This document shows, in pieces, positions 35,201 to 40,485 of a stretch of DNA of 64,000 nucleotides; position 1 is the first letter of the stretch, and every line of letters begins with the position of its first letter. The notes under the pieces were generated by a model. It was not told the DNA's origin. It saw only the letters and a program-made list of their open reading frames with translations, and searched no databases. This DNA is from Plazaster borealis (taxonomy: Eukaryota > Echinodermata > Asteroidea > Forcipulatida > Labidiasteridae): the NCBI GenBank assembly GCA_021014325.1, contig CM037475.1, positions 3,441,001 to 3,505,000 of the forward strand. The letters are read 5' to 3'. The translations under genes were made by a program, and so were the position numbers.

Positions 35201-37544
35201 TGTTTGTCATTCTTTATTCTAAAACAATGGAAATATGTGTACAACTAGAACTAAAAATGTGGCTCAAGAGTCAAAGGCCAGGGTAGGCCAATTCAGAAAC
35301 CCATTTGCAGAGGGGGGGGGGGCAGTTTTTTACTCATTTCGAAAAGAGGCAACAGTAGGCCTAATTACAGTTAAACATTAACAATTATGACACTGACAAG
35401 TGACAGTTATCATGTCATTTGAAGAGCATTAATTAAATTGGAACTGGACCCGATAAAATTTGGTTTCTTAGGTAGAATTCAAATGTTGTTCAATGACAAT
35501 GTTTTTACTCACCGAAGTTCTCTTTTCTTGTTCAAAGTTGTCGGCATAGATCGAATAACCTTGGCTCTGTTTTCTGCCGCACTCTCCCCATCATCTGATT
35601 TCAATTTGTCAAGTTCATACTCAATAGCATTGTGGCAATGGTCCCGACTTCCTTTGACAGTGCCGCCGTGCCTTGACATGGGTCGCCCGGTCAACGCATC
35701 GGTCTGATCATCCCCGCCGTTGTCCGGTTCCATATTGTACATGGCTGACTCGCTTGTGGCGGCCCCGTTATCGTGGTGAAGTTTTGCACTCACTGCAACG
35801 GCGACTGTGTACGTGCCTTGCCCAGCTGTGGTTTGATACGAATCGTCCGCAATGGCAGCACCAAGTTCCCCGTTGTTGAGAGATAAATCTGCAAGAAAGG
35901 TCGTCTTTCAGTAAATAAATCGACGGTTTTAACTCCTCATTAATGCACTCCAGTGTAGAGACCGAACACAAAGTTCCGGCTTGTTTGATGTCGAAGTTTG
36001 ATAGCGTATTGATAGTCATTGACGTGTAGTTGGTGTTGGCTAAGGCGTAACTCACGGCCTCGTTATTTATTTATGAAGGTTGTGCTGCTGCTATAGCTTC
36101 TAACCGTCACAGCCACATCTCGCAGCCAACAGAAACTGTACATATCAAACGTATAGATGATGTCGATGATTCAATGACGTAATAATAATAGAGCCAACCT
36201 TTTGTTAGTGCCAAAATGAAACAAATCAAGCATTAATTTGTGTCAAATTGAGGTAATAGGATTTTTTGCGTAATTCGAACTCATGATAAACAACCACATA
36301 TGGCGTTCCGCTCCCAATCTCTGGAACTCTTTACCATTAAATATCGCTGCAGAATCTCTCAACATTTTAAAATGCTTATGACTGACTCATAGGCTAAATA
36401 TTTTGTTTAGGGCCTATCCACTTGTTTTTTTGTAAGTGTGCAAATCTCTCTTTAATGTGTTCTTAATTATATCCCCTGTATACTTAGACCATCTAGGTAT
36501 TTTGTAATGTATGCTTTGAATGTCTTCATTTTTCCCCAGAGCCTTGGATTATGTTTGGTCATAGATAGATAGCGCTTTACAAAATCATCGTATTATTATT
36601 CTTTAAGTATTTTCTTTGACGACGGACGACCACACCGCCACAAAAACCTAAACTACTTTTGTCTCACTTCTTCGGTCTTGCTCTTTTTTCTTGTATGCAA
36701 TGACGCTAGCCTCCAAATATCCGCCCATCCTCTTACCCTAATTGGTTATAAATCATACATCATGACATCCTCTGTTGTGCGAATGAAATTTTAATTATTT
36801 TATTTTGTTTTACACTTTACACAAAACACTACAGTTATTAAAGGCACTGAACACGTTTGGTAATTGTCAAAGACCAGTGTTCTGGTGTATCCCAACATGT
36901 GCATAAAATAACAAGCCTGTGAAAATTTAGGCTCAATTGGTCATGGCGAAGTTGCAAGAAAATGATGAAAGAAAAATCACCCTTGTTGTACAAATAATTT
37001 GTGTGCTTTCAGATAGGAATAAAAACTTCTTGCAAAAAGTTTTTATTATTTTAGTGAGAAATTACCTCTTTCTCAAAAACTATGTTACTTCAGAGGGAGT
37101 CGTTTCCTACAATGTTTTATACTCTCAGCTCTCCGTTGCTTGTTACCAAGTAAGTTTTTATGCTAAGATATATTTTGAGTATTTACCAAACGTGTACAGT
37201 GCCTTTAAAAGGTACAGTCCACAATCCAAGAAATATTAATAATTATGTGCATTTTACAATGTCCCCTGCCGGTGTCGCATGCAATTATGTCCTATATGCA
37301 ATACTATCCGGCGGACATTATTGCATATGCAATAATTATTGCATATGCAATAATGTCCGCGGTTTTGCATATGCAATCGTGTCCGCCCGGACGCTGCTGC
37401 ATAATGCAATAAATGTGTCCGCCCGGACACATTTGCATATGCAATCGTGTCCGCCCCAGTGCAAAACTGTCCTTGCAGTAAATTAAACGCCCTGATAATT
37501 GTCAACCAAACAGTTTGGTGGTGGAGCATATTCTTACCAGACAT
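2113..37544 (-). CDS. TMC7: Transmembrane channel-like protein, TMC7-like (N-terminal 510 residues, 11 exons; 3' end outside window)
   Basis: The gene is read from 37544 down to 2113 and is a member of the TMC family of multi-pass plasma-membrane proteins (TMC1/2 form the hair-cell mechanotransduction channel; the role of TMC7 is less clear). The joined exons give an open frame: ATG-Ser at 37538-37544, a hydrophilic N-terminus (residues 3-128), the family motif IEG/VEG-(G/K)-FGT with membrane segment 1 (about 180-215), a Cys-bearing extracellular loop with an NSS glycosylation sequon, segment 2 (about 290-310), the [10 protein letters not shown] block (exon 8), DLEEER and segment 3 (exon 9), segment 4 and [11 protein letters not shown] (exon 10), and segment 5 (exon 11). 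FELQTDLEEER resembles vertebrate TMC7 more than TMC1-3, from memory. The conserved CWE motif and C-terminal segments are missing because the window ends. All ten internal junctions are GT-AG and phase-consistent. Confidence 0.93.
2303..2528 (-). mobile_element. Partial TTAA MITE, family 3
   Basis: The segment matches the right part of the family-3 elements at 18700-19099 and 63181-63578. It includes the palindromic AACGTTACTGCAGTAACG core and the end CGTATACAGACCCTTTAA. The left end is missing. Confidence 0.6.
2564..2730 (-). CDS. TMC7: TMC7-like exon 10
   Basis: The acceptor is ctccatctcag and the donor is GTCAG|gtaaga. Phase 0 entry is set by exon 9 and excludes a nearer AG that would bring an in-frame stop. 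It encodes [15 protein letters not shown], a membrane segment, then NGVVPLIF and [17 protein letters not shown], the most conserved TMC signature in this window. Confidence 0.93.
2900..3560. other. Intron 9, low-complexity
   Basis: The stretch holds a (TTTG)n microsatellite at about 3285-3312 and a 24-base A run near 3516-3538. Open frames here are not coding. Confidence 0.4.
3570..3680 (-). mobile_element. Fragment of TTAA MITE, family 3
   Basis: The fragment shares the block from AACACAATCTCTTAGATTC through the GGGGATAAAAAGTGATA block and the AAGTTTCTCAAAATGC block with the full family-3 elements. Both ends are missing. Confidence 0.5.
3771..3932 (-). CDS. TMC7: TMC7-like exon 9
   Basis: The exon is 54 whole codons, phase 0 at both ends, with donor CAG|gtgagg and acceptor ttttag. 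It begins [17 protein letters not shown], a charged cytoplasmic stretch, and continues into the membrane segment [26 protein letters not shown] at this place is shared with vertebrate TMC7. Confidence 0.95.
3995..4255 (+). mobile_element. tRNA-headed SINE fragment joined to a GCTTAAGC-type fold-back
   Basis: GTGGGTTCGAATCCCACC at about 4021-4038 is a tRNA B-box. It is followed by the GGGGCCCAATTTCATGTGG border and body of the fold-back family also seen at 57717 and 58868. The A-box half is degenerate, so this is not a functional tRNA. Confidence 0.5.
5325..5472 (-). CDS. TMC7: TMC7-like exon 8
   Basis: The exon enters in phase 2 (completing a Tyr codon) and leaves in phase 0 at CTACAG|gtatgt. 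It encodes TARGFKESL then [20 protein letters not shown] and SSIRFELQ. The CNK.FA.WDF motif is diagnostic for the TMC5/TMC7 side of the family. Confidence 0.95.
5476..5943 (-). mobile_element. SINE-B (tRNA-derived), full-length type
   Basis: On the minus strand it begins with a tRNA-like head (GTGGCCGAGTGG A-box and GGGTTCGAATCCCAGTC B-box, 5855-5943), followed by a body with GTCCCGTGTGTTGTGTAATG and a tail ending in an ATT-rich microsatellite (5476-5490). Related copies lie at 20214, 22505, 44010 and 58420. Confidence 0.75.
6005..6160 (-). mobile_element. SINE-C (tRNA-derived) copy
   Basis: The minus strand shows CTCAGCTGGTAGAGCACC (A-box) and GGTCGCAGGTCCAAGTCC (B-box), then the family tail TTCAACCCCCAAATTATATA. 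Other copies are at 22360, 34845 and 46125. Confidence 0.65.
6501..6670 (-). CDS. TMC7: TMC7-like exon 7
   Basis: The acceptor is cccacacag and the donor is TA|gtaagt. It encodes [17 protein letters not shown], the extracellular NTNSST stretch with one N-glycosylation sequon, and the membrane segment [23 protein letters not shown] and PLAYLL are TMC signatures. The Tyr codon at its end is split in phase 2. Confidence 0.94.
6780..7144 (-). mobile_element. TTAA MITE, family 1 (copy 2, reverse)
   Basis: The inverted ends AGCACTGGAAACTTTTGG and CCAAACGTGTCCAGTACCT are flanked by TTAA at 6776-6779 and 7145-7148. The joined flanks read GTTGC-TTAA-GCAG, the centre of the fold-back family, so it probably inserted in such an element. 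Confidence 0.75.
7149..7560 (+). repeat. Degenerate tandem repeat, GCTTAAGC fold-back derived
   Basis: Four imperfect copies of a unit containing AAGCAGGACACCATTTGC and TTTTGGCTGGTAACC follow one another with ACATGTA insertions of variable length. The vocabulary matches the fold-back family at 12245 and 57717, so this looks like internal amplification of one such element. Confidence 0.6.
7594..7688 (-). CDS. TMC7: TMC7-like exon 6
   Basis: The exon lies between acceptor tatccacag and donor ACG|gtaagt. It encodes the first extracellular loop, with cysteines in [10 protein letters not shown] and [15 protein letters not shown], and ends IGGT in phase 0, which joins to GWMEQTELF in the next exon as in the family's GTG..E pattern. 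Confidence 0.92.
7780..8110 (-). mobile_element. SINE-D (tRNA-derived) copy
   Basis: The minus strand has a B-box-like GGTTCGATTCCTGGC near 8045-8060, a body with TTTTTCTCCGGGCCCTCC, and a tail running into an ATT-rich microsatellite (7775-7797). Only one copy is present in this window. Confidence 0.55.
8110..8590. other. Intron 5 sequence with short hairpin repeat
   Basis: GATTTCACAAAGAGCTAAG near 8270 resembles the left end of a small element seen complete at 56773-56921. Nothing else is recognised. Confidence 0.35.
8600..8726 (-). mobile_element. Partial TTAA MITE, family 3
   Basis: The right part of a family-3 element, ending ATATACAGACCCT followed by TTAA at 8727-8730. Confidence 0.55.
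8843..8977 (-). CDS. TMC7: TMC7-like exon 5 (membrane segment 1)
   Basis: The acceptor is cctttgcag and the donor is GAAT|gtgagt. The exon completes a Gly codon and encodes [18 protein letters not shown] followed by a hydrophobic run to VIPQF, the first membrane segment of TMC proteins with the invariant FGT.V.SYF motif. It ends in phase 1. Confidence 0.96.
9186..9545. mobile_element. Short element with CAGAGCTGCCAAC ends
   Basis: The ends CAGAGCTGCCAACT (9186) and GTTGGCAGCTCT (9533-9544) are inverted. It shares these with 1426-1955. The interior is AT-rich and has no coding frame. Confidence 0.6.
9546..9720 (+). mobile_element. Possible LINE 3' tail
   Basis: Non-coding sequence ending in a simple (TAAC)n/(TAAA)n tract at about 9688-9717, the usual end of CR1/L2-type LINEs and their SINEs. 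No protein match is visible. Confidence 0.3.
9720..9865. mobile_element. Palindromic AGGCCTGGAATT element
   Basis: The segment begins AGGCCTGGAATTTCATC and contains GGCCATGGCCTCCGTGGCC. A second, more complete copy (54450-54600) has the border inverted at both ends. Confidence 0.5.
9967..10668 (+). mobile_element. About 700-bp MITE with GACTGTGCAAGTCTCGCG inverted ends
   Basis: The left end GCTGTGCAAGTCTCACGC and right end GCGCGAGACTTGCACAGT are inverted. The reverse-oriented copy at 17572-18281 is colinear over its full length and a shortened copy lies at 30895-31327. No transposase frame is visible. Confidence 0.7.
10991..11277 (+). mobile_element. TTAA MITE, family 2 (copy 1)
   Basis: The element runs from AGGTATTGTACACTTTTGG to TATTGTACAGGGCCT between TTAA at 10987-10990 and 11278-11281. 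It shares its ends with family 1 but has a different middle. Copies 2 and 3 lie at 47256 and 51216. Confidence 0.75.
11490..11770. mobile_element. Unclassified repeat (GGACCACT / CTGGCCAAATGCCAG)
   Basis: CTGGCCAAATGCCAGTTATA and two GG-ACCACT/AGTGGTCC inverted blocks recur at 29620-29840 (opposite orientation) and 46375-46620. Borders are not clear. Confidence 0.45.
11821..11902 (-). CDS. TMC7: TMC7-like exon 4
   Basis: The acceptor is attttgcag and the donor is GAAG|gtatgt. It encodes [20 protein letters not shown] and ASLKEVE; with the first base of exon 5 this completes the W..SLKEIEG motif that precedes membrane segment 1 in TMC proteins. It enters in phase 0 and leaves in phase 1. Confidence 0.95.
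11950..12235 (+). mobile_element. LINE ORF2 3' end and tail (CR1/L2 type)
   Basis: One frame reads [20 protein letters not shown] and continues to a stop, the usual C-terminal block of CR1/L2-type LINE proteins. Non-coding sequence (AAAGCGCATTGAGACTTTG) and a (ATT)n tail at 12198-12235 follow. It is 5'-truncated. Confidence 0.65.
12245..12365 (+). mobile_element. GCTTAAGC-type fold-back fragment
   Basis: CATAGAATTGCTTGAACAG and GAGCAGGATCCCAGTCACAG match the elements at 57717 and 58868. The right end is missing. Confidence 0.5.
12530..12810 (-). mobile_element. TTAA-type MITE, family 4 (copy 1)
   Basis: Blocks TTCTCAGATTTCTGAG, GGTACCCGCTGTCACC and ACCAATCTATGACCCTACC are shared, in reverse order, with the copies at 53509 and 59426. 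The ends are eroded and no TTAA pair is visible. Confidence 0.5.
12903..14815. mobile_element. Long-armed fold-back element carrying a nested transposon
   Basis: Arms of about 210-260 bp (12903-13110 and 14550-14815) are inverted: GGTTTGCGGTAACACCATG matches ATGGTGTTACCGCAAGCCT, and CCGCGGAGTAGATTTTCGG appears in both. The region between holds the TATAAGCCGC transposon 13146-14507. A solo piece of the arm is present near 35025-35058. Confidence 0.6.
13146..14507. mobile_element. TATAAGCCGC-type DNA transposon (second copy)
   Basis: The ends TACCGTAATTTTCGTATTAT and CCGAAAATTACGGTA are inverted, and GCCGCCCGGCGTATAAACCG units repeat near both ends. It is related by its termini to 782-1991. 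No transposase is encoded. Confidence 0.65.
15332..15855. mobile_element. TTAA-flanked MITE, AGAGAGACTC family
   Basis: The left end AGAGAGACTCTAAGGTC and right end GACCTTGGAGACCCTCT are inverted over about 45 bp and flanked by TTAA (15328-15331, 15856-15859). A second inverted pair, AGTCTCTAACCTCACG, lies further in. Pieces recur in tandem at 62310-62660. Confidence 0.7.
15895..16352. mobile_element. MITE bounded by AGGCCACATAAAA / TTTTATGTGGCCT
   Basis: The ends are inverted. Its reverse-oriented relative at 21020-21882 carries a family-1 MITE insertion; the uninterrupted site here is TTAA at 16147-16150. Confidence 0.7.
16363..16750 (+). mobile_element. TTAA MITE, family 3 (copy 1)
   Basis: The inverted ends AGGTATCGTACACGTTTGG and CCAAACGTATACAGACCCC are flanked by TTAA (16359-16362 and 16751-16754). 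The middle has the GAAGCGCTACTGCAGTAACACTTC palindrome-like core, broken only by substitutions. Confidence 0.75.
16768..16837 (-). CDS. TMC7: TMC7-like exon 3
   Basis: The acceptor is gtttcag and the donor is TTG|gtgagt. Its first base completes an Arg codon (CG^T); it then encodes [20 protein letters not shown] and IAL. The exon start position and phase are the same as for exon 5 of the plus-strand TMC gene (63702). Confidence 0.93.
17030..17290 (-). mobile_element. SINE-A (tRNA-derived) copy
   Basis: The minus strand has TCGGTGGTCTAGTGGTAAAA (A-box) and GTGGGTTCGAATCCCACCC (B-box) at 17108-17190, with the family flanks GCAAATTTAACATCTATTAA and AAAGTACTGAGTACACAG. It resembles a tRNA head but the acceptor stem is not formed. 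Confidence 0.7.
17572..18281 (-). mobile_element. About 700-bp MITE, reverse copy of 9967-10668
   Basis: The ends GACTGTGCAAGTCTCGCGC and GCGCGAGACTTGCACAGTC are inverted. Internal blocks (TTACAGCATCTGGCGATTAT, GTGGTCCCAACC) are colinear with the other copy. A 174-codon open frame starting at 17311 runs into it and is not coding. Confidence 0.75.
18700..19099 (-). mobile_element. TTAA-type MITE, family 3 (copy 2, reverse)
   Basis: AGGGTCTGTATACGATTGG and CCAAACTTATACAGACCCT are the inverted ends. Flanks read TCAA and TTCA, so the target copies have decayed. Confidence 0.65.
19272..19380 (-). mobile_element. SINE-C fragment
   Basis: The minus strand has GAGGTCGTTGGTTCAAATCC (B-box) and the GTTAAACCCCAAA tail. 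The A-box half is eroded. Confidence 0.45.
19891..20212 (+). mobile_element. TTAA-type MITE, family 1 variant, cut by SINE-B
   Basis: It begins AGGCAGGGTATACGTTTGG and follows family 1 to about 20212, where the SINE-B head starts. The central hairpin is AGGCTTCATGCCTGAAGCC rather than that of copy 1. The right end is absent. Confidence 0.6.
20214..20560 (+). mobile_element. SINE-B copy
   Basis: The tRNA-like head CGTGCCGTGGCTGAACGG and B-box GTGGGTTCGAACCCTGG are followed by a body and an A-rich end (20525-20555). It inserted in the MITE at its left. Confidence 0.7.
21020..21882. mobile_element. AGGCCACATAAAA element interrupted by a MITE
   Basis: Ends AGGCCACATAAAAACAAAA and CGTATGTGGCCT are inverted. 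The element is the reverse-oriented relative of 15895-16352, with the family-1 MITE 21229-21591 inserted in it. Confidence 0.7.
21229..21591 (-). mobile_element. TTAA MITE, family 1 (nested; target duplication resolved)
   Basis: TTAA stands at 21225-21228 and 21592-21595. The related uninterrupted element has the same flanks around a single TTAA at 16147-16150, which is direct evidence of a TTAA target-site duplication. The centre carries the ATAAAAACTTCTTGCAAGAA palindrome. Confidence 0.85.
22291..22354. repeat. 25-bp perfect inverted repeat with 14-nt loop
   Basis: Arms 22291-22315 and 22330-22354 are exact reverse complements (CCCTATTTTGTCAATATC...). One arm-like piece occurs beside SINE-C at 34995-35010, so the arms may belong to that family's 5' flank. 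Confidence 0.8.
22360..22490 (+). mobile_element. SINE-C copy
   Basis: AGAGGTCGTTGGTTCAAATC (B-box) is followed by the family tail TTCAACCCCAAATCATTTAA and CAATTTCCCTTGTGG. Confidence 0.6.
22505..22668 (-). mobile_element. SINE-B fragment
   Basis: The minus strand has TGTGGGTTCGAATCCCAGTC and GGGGTATTGTGGCCAAGCTG, the head of SINE-B; the body is short and rearranged. Confidence 0.6.
22670..23395. other. Unassigned intron 2 sequence
   Basis: No repeat border or coding block is recognised. Short open frames on both strands have no family features. Confidence 0.4.
23400..23630 (-). mobile_element. SINE-A copy ending in an inverted tail pair
   Basis: A degenerate tRNA-like head (23415-23485) is followed by two copies of the SINE-A flank, GCAAATTTAACATCTATTAA, facing each other at about 23535-23565 and 23598-23628. 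Confidence 0.55.
24338..24698 (+). mobile_element. TTAA MITE, family 1 (copy)
   Basis: The ends AGGCACTGAACACGTTTGG and CCAAACGTGTACAATACCT are flanked by TTAA (24334-24337, 24699-24702). The central 30-bp palindrome is present. Confidence 0.8.
24705..25060. other. Unassigned intron 2 sequence
   Basis: Nothing recognised apart from a small CTGCAGCCACAGCAAC run. Confidence 0.35.
25070..26815. repeat. Satellite-like tandem array, about 26 units of 65-76 bp
   Basis: The unit contains ATAGCAGAAACTATACCACC, CAAAGTACTGCGTGACCC and TGGTTCCCATCACTTTA. Two alternating variants differ in CTCTACAGCTGG versus CTCTTTGACTGG, and some units carry an ACATGTAC-type insertion, which gives the length range. 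Two or three further units lie at 27716-27848. It is in intron 2 of the TMC7-like gene. Confidence 0.95.
26816..27645. other. Unassigned intron 2 sequence with (ATCT)n
   Basis: A TGTG run at about 27197-27207 and (ATCT)n at 27277-27295 are the only clear features; the latter could be a LINE tail. Confidence 0.35.
27655..27715 (+). mobile_element. Left end of a family-1 MITE, truncated by satellite units
   Basis: TTAACACTTTTGGTAATTG through GGTGTATCCCAACATAT matches the first 60 bases of family 1, then passes directly into satellite units. Confidence 0.5.
27716..27848. repeat. Detached satellite units
   Basis: Two complete units and a partial one of the array at 25070-26815, separated from it by about 0.9 kb. 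Confidence 0.8.
27850..29120. other. Unassigned intron 2 sequence
   Basis: AT-rich, without recognised repeat ends or coding blocks. Confidence 0.35.
29130..29470 (-). pseudogene. Degenerate LINE reverse-transcriptase remnant
   Basis: The minus strand reads [20 protein letters not shown] and then [13 protein letters not shown], the first catalytic-Asp region of non-LTR reverse transcriptases. Shifted frames then give [13 protein letters not shown] and ILSIGVPQG. At least two frameshifts and missing flanking domains show it is dead. Confidence 0.7.
29844..30196 (+). mobile_element. TTAA MITE, family 1 (copy)
   Basis: It lies between TTAA at 29840-29843 and 30197-30200, with AGGCACTGAACATGTTTGG and CCAAACGTGTACAGTGCC as ends and an AAAGGCTTCTTGCAAGAAG-type core. 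It inserted beside the unclassified GGACCACT repeat (29620-29840). Confidence 0.75.
30345..30445 (+). mobile_element. LINE or SINE 3' tail
   Basis: GAAAAGCGCTGTATTTAAAA followed by an ATT microsatellite is the standard 3' end of CR1/L2-type LINEs and dependent SINEs. No coding part is attached. Confidence 0.4.
30895..31327 (-). mobile_element. Shortened copy of the 700-bp MITE
   Basis: The right part (GGTTGGGACCACAATGGTCC, GCGCAAGACTTGCACAGTC) matches the copies at 9967 and 17572. The left part is deleted. Confidence 0.6.
31330..33390. other. Unassigned intron 2 sequence
   Basis: A small AGGCCAAATAAAAATAATTG piece near 31753 resembles the AGGCCACATAAAA elements. Nothing else is recognised in this 2 kb. 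Confidence 0.4.
33399..33774 (-). mobile_element. TTAA MITE, family 1 variant (reverse)
   Basis: The ends AGGGAGGGTATACATACC and ACCAAAAGTATACCCTGCCA are flanked by TTAA (33395-33398, 33775-33778). The central hairpin is AAAGGCTTTATAAGCCTTT, as in the 19891 variant class. Confidence 0.7.
33780..34840. other. Unassigned intron 2 sequence
   Basis: A GC-richer stretch (33800-33990) contains a 116-codon frame from 33697 that begins inside the MITE and has no family features; it is treated as chance. Confidence 0.35.
34845..35020 (-). mobile_element. SINE-C copy
   Basis: The minus strand has TAGCTCAGTTGGTGGTAGAG (A-box) and GGTTGCAGGTTCAAATCC (B-box), then TTCAACCCAAAATTGTTTAA. The upstream flank carries the CCCTATTTTGTCAATATC piece seen at 22291. 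Confidence 0.7.
35513..35888 (-). CDS. TMC7: TMC7-like exon 2 (hydrophilic N-terminus)
   Basis: The acceptor is tttcttgcag and the donor is AACTTCG|gtgagt. Joined to exon 1 it reads [18 protein letters not shown] and continues for 125 residues without membrane segments, ending [20 protein letters not shown], the family's RS.P....KRE block. The frame has no ATG needed near its start because translation starts in exon 1. Confidence 0.92.
36295..36602 (+). mobile_element. LINE ORF2 3' end and tail (CR1/L2 type)
   Basis: One frame reads [20 protein letters not shown] before a stop, then non-coding sequence with ATAGCGCTTTACAAAATC and a short ATT tail. It is similar in kind to 11950-12235 and 5'-truncated. 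Confidence 0.65.
36842..37204 (+). mobile_element. TTAA MITE, family 1 (copy in intron 1)
   Basis: It is flanked by TTAA (36838-36841, 37205-37208) with typical ends. The central palindrome has one mismatch (CTTGCAAAAAG). Confidence 0.8.
37311..37360. promoter_or_regulatory. 50-bp perfect palindrome with TTGCATATGCAA motifs
   Basis: Bases 37311-37335 are the exact reverse complement of 37336-37360. TTGCATATGCAA occurs twice in it and again at 37365-37376 and 37433-37444, each time next to GTCCGC. The motif resembles palindromic POU-factor sites. It lies 178 bp inside intron 1 of the TMC7-like gene. Function is inferred. Confidence 0.5.
37538..37544 (-). CDS. TMC7: TMC7-like exon 1 coding part (start codon)
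   Basis: ATG-TCT-G is followed by donor gtaagaat. The split Asp codon (G^AT) joins in frame to exon 2. The context is TCCATCATGT. The 5' untranslated part extends upward from 37545; its start is not visible, but a CCAAT-type box on the plus strand (GGCCAATAG) lies near 37598. Confidence 0.8.
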
Positions 37545-39454
37545 GATGGAGAAGGTTACAGGCAACAATCTCACCCAGGAGTGAGTGTCCTACACGGCCA
37601 ATAGACACCACCACAACAGCTCATATGAGTAGCCGCATAAATCCAAAATAATTAATACGAACACAATTTATAACAGTCGACCGTTCCGACCTTGATACTT
37701 CAAAGCGACTTTACGATTGCGTTTCATCCGTTAAAAGTTGGGAATTGAAGCGATGGACCATGTGAATTATTCATGTATTGTCCCCCAAGGGCCTGAATTC
37801 TGTTCCAACCAATTTTGACTATAGACATGCACAAACGCAAACAAAAATCGATTCATCACTGTAGTATTGTCCTAATTATGCCAGAACATTTTGACGGTTT
37901 CGCAGCACCCCCATCTGAATGGACAAACTATTTTTTCAGAAAAGATTTTTTAAAAGTTCCAAAATTATCAACTTGCATGGTGATGAGTTTTTCGTGGTAA
38001 TTATTATAAGATCTGAAGAACGAGTTTTATAAATTTAACAAGTGAAGAGCCCGCCTAAAATCATAAGGGAATGTACAAAGCCTACATGTAGGCCGACTTC
38101 ATTTTCTGATACATTTTTTCTTGCTCATACGGTCAGAACAATCAATGTAGGCCTATGCATACTTGGACATTGCCATACTTTGTCAACAATATTATGTGTC
38201 TTCTTTAAAATGTTTTGTTTTGTTTGAACCCCCGACTTTCCAAATTTTATTTACGAATGAATAAACAAACAAAAAACAACACTTGAAAAGTCGGGCGATT
38301 CAAAACCGCTTATTGACATCTGTGCGTATGTTCTATTATGGCAACCTATTGTGTACTTAATAATCACATTACAAAAGGTTTGCAACAATGTGCTGGAAAA
38401 GACGACTGCTTAAAAACAAATAATATTATGAGCTACGCAATCAGCGCAAAATCAATTAGTTATTTTTTCACGTTGTCGTGACTAACTAAAACATTATAAA
38501 TAGTCTCAATAACTCATTGGCTTACCGGTAACTAAGGGGGGGGGCATCTATGTCCGCGCCCCCTCGGTGACTCCGACTCCCCCTCCCCCTTTGAGTCTGG
38601 ATTTTTGAGATTATAAACATTCCCAAAATAAACTGTTCCAATTCATAAGCTTTTATGTATTAATTTCAATGTATTGAAAACAATGTTTCTATTTTTACAA
38701 GCCAAAAAGGCCGTCCAATGTTTTAACCTCCACTTCAGATTATTTTGTACCAAAAATAGTGCATATAACAAGAGCGCTAAATCCTAACTACGGTTTAGGA
38801 CTGGTGATCCAGCAAACATATTATTCGCATTTTCCCGATGGCGTGTTGTTCAGAAAGGTGTAGTAAGATAATCCCATGAAATGTTGATATATATTTTTTT
38901 TAATGGAAACCGTAGTTACTAATTAGAATTGAAAGATTAGAAAGAATTTACAGATAAGTTGAAGGCTGGTATAGGTTAACAAAATTCCTTTGGAATTTCC
39001 TTAAAATGTTTGTATTTGAATAATTATTTAGGCCCTATGAAATTTACCGCCCAATAAAATCTCAAACGGCGTCAAGAGAGTTGGCAATATTGCTATAGTT
39101 GAGATGATCACTCGCGATCCTCCCCCGAGGGATGAAGGGAGTGAAGGCCTACAATAAAATACTCGGCTTGAAGCGTGAGGCCATTAACTAGACTGTTTTG
39201 CATTTTGAACCATAAGTCATTTTAGTTGACAGGCAGTTGCAGTTTACAACAGCTAAAATTTCCTCATAAAATAAAACAGGTATAGCCTAGCCTATAGGGC
39301 GACTAGGGGCCTACATCCTACGGATAAAATGATGTAGAGCTATGGTTGTAATAAAATGGTGGTTCGTAACTGCAACGCCCTATTTAATTACACAAAACAA
39401 AAATATTCGGACAATAAAAACATCTTGACCAGGAGTAGTCCATCAGGGAAATAC
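37545..39454. other. Interval between divergent TMC genes, left half
   Basis: This must contain the 5' UTR and promoter of the minus-strand gene. No TATA box or first-exon border could be fixed. No repeat is recognised. Confidence 0.4.
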
Positions 39455-40485
39455 AAAAGCTTTAAAATTGGTCAAGCCATAATCTCACCAACAATAAAGA
39501 AGCCTTCATTAGATCACAATGCATTAATTAAGTAGTTATCGGCCAGTTTCAAATATAAGATTCGTTGCAAAACTCATCGAGAAAGCTGCTGCTAAACAAT
39601 TGAAGCAACACATGTCAATCAATAACCTTGATGAGCTATATCAGTCCGCTTATAAAACACACAATAGTACTGAAACTGCTCTTTTGAAGGTTCAGGATGA
39701 CGTTCTTAAAGCAATGGATAGGTCTAATATTGTATTTCTAGTGCTATTAGACTTGTCTGCTGCCTTTGACACCATCGACCATGATATTTTACTTGACAGA
39801 ATGAGGGATGATTTAGGCGTTTCAGATACTGCACTACTATGGTTCAAATCATATCTCTCGGGAAGACAAAGTCGGGTATCTATTCGTAACCTATACTCTG
39901 ATCCAGTTGATTTGGAGTATGGGCTACCCCAGGGGTCAATATTAGGTCCCTTGATGTTTGGAATTTATACCCTTCCACTTGGCAATATCATACGTCATCA
40001 TAACGTAGACTTTCATTTATATGCTGATGATACACAGCTGTATTGTTCTTTTGATCCTAGAATACCTGGTGCTTGGCAAGTTGCCATTGAGAAACTACAG
40101 CTGTGTATTACTGATTTTCAAAACTGGATGACTTCTAACAAGCTAAAGCTCAATGAAAATAAAACCGAGTTCATTGTGCTTGGTACTCCCCAAAACCTTA
40201 AGAAACTGCCGAAGATATCCTTGCATATGGGTGATACATCGATTGACCCTACTGATTCTGTCCGCAATTTAGGAATAAAATTTGATTCTCACATGACAAT
40301 GAGCAAGCAGGTTTCTAGCCTCTGCCAATCAATAAATTTTCAATTACGTAACTTAAGGAGAATCAAACGGTACCTTGATAAGGATACTCTCCATCATGTT
40401 GTAAGAGCTTTAGTCCTCTCTCGTATTGACTATGGCAATCTCCTTTTATTTGGTGCCACGTCATATGAATTGGACAAAATAAAAC
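39455..40485 (+). pseudogene. LINE reverse transcriptase remnant (CR1/L2-like), truncated at both ends
   Basis: The main frame from 39531 contains SYRPVSN, SAYKTHNSTETALL, DLSAAFDTID (first catalytic Asp), GLPQGSILGP, the YADD catalytic box and LSRIDYGN, in the order of non-LTR reverse transcriptases. One frameshift at about 39530 separates the upstream IKKPSLDHNALIK block. No endonuclease domain and no C-terminal LWNSLP block are attached. Confidence 0.85.
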
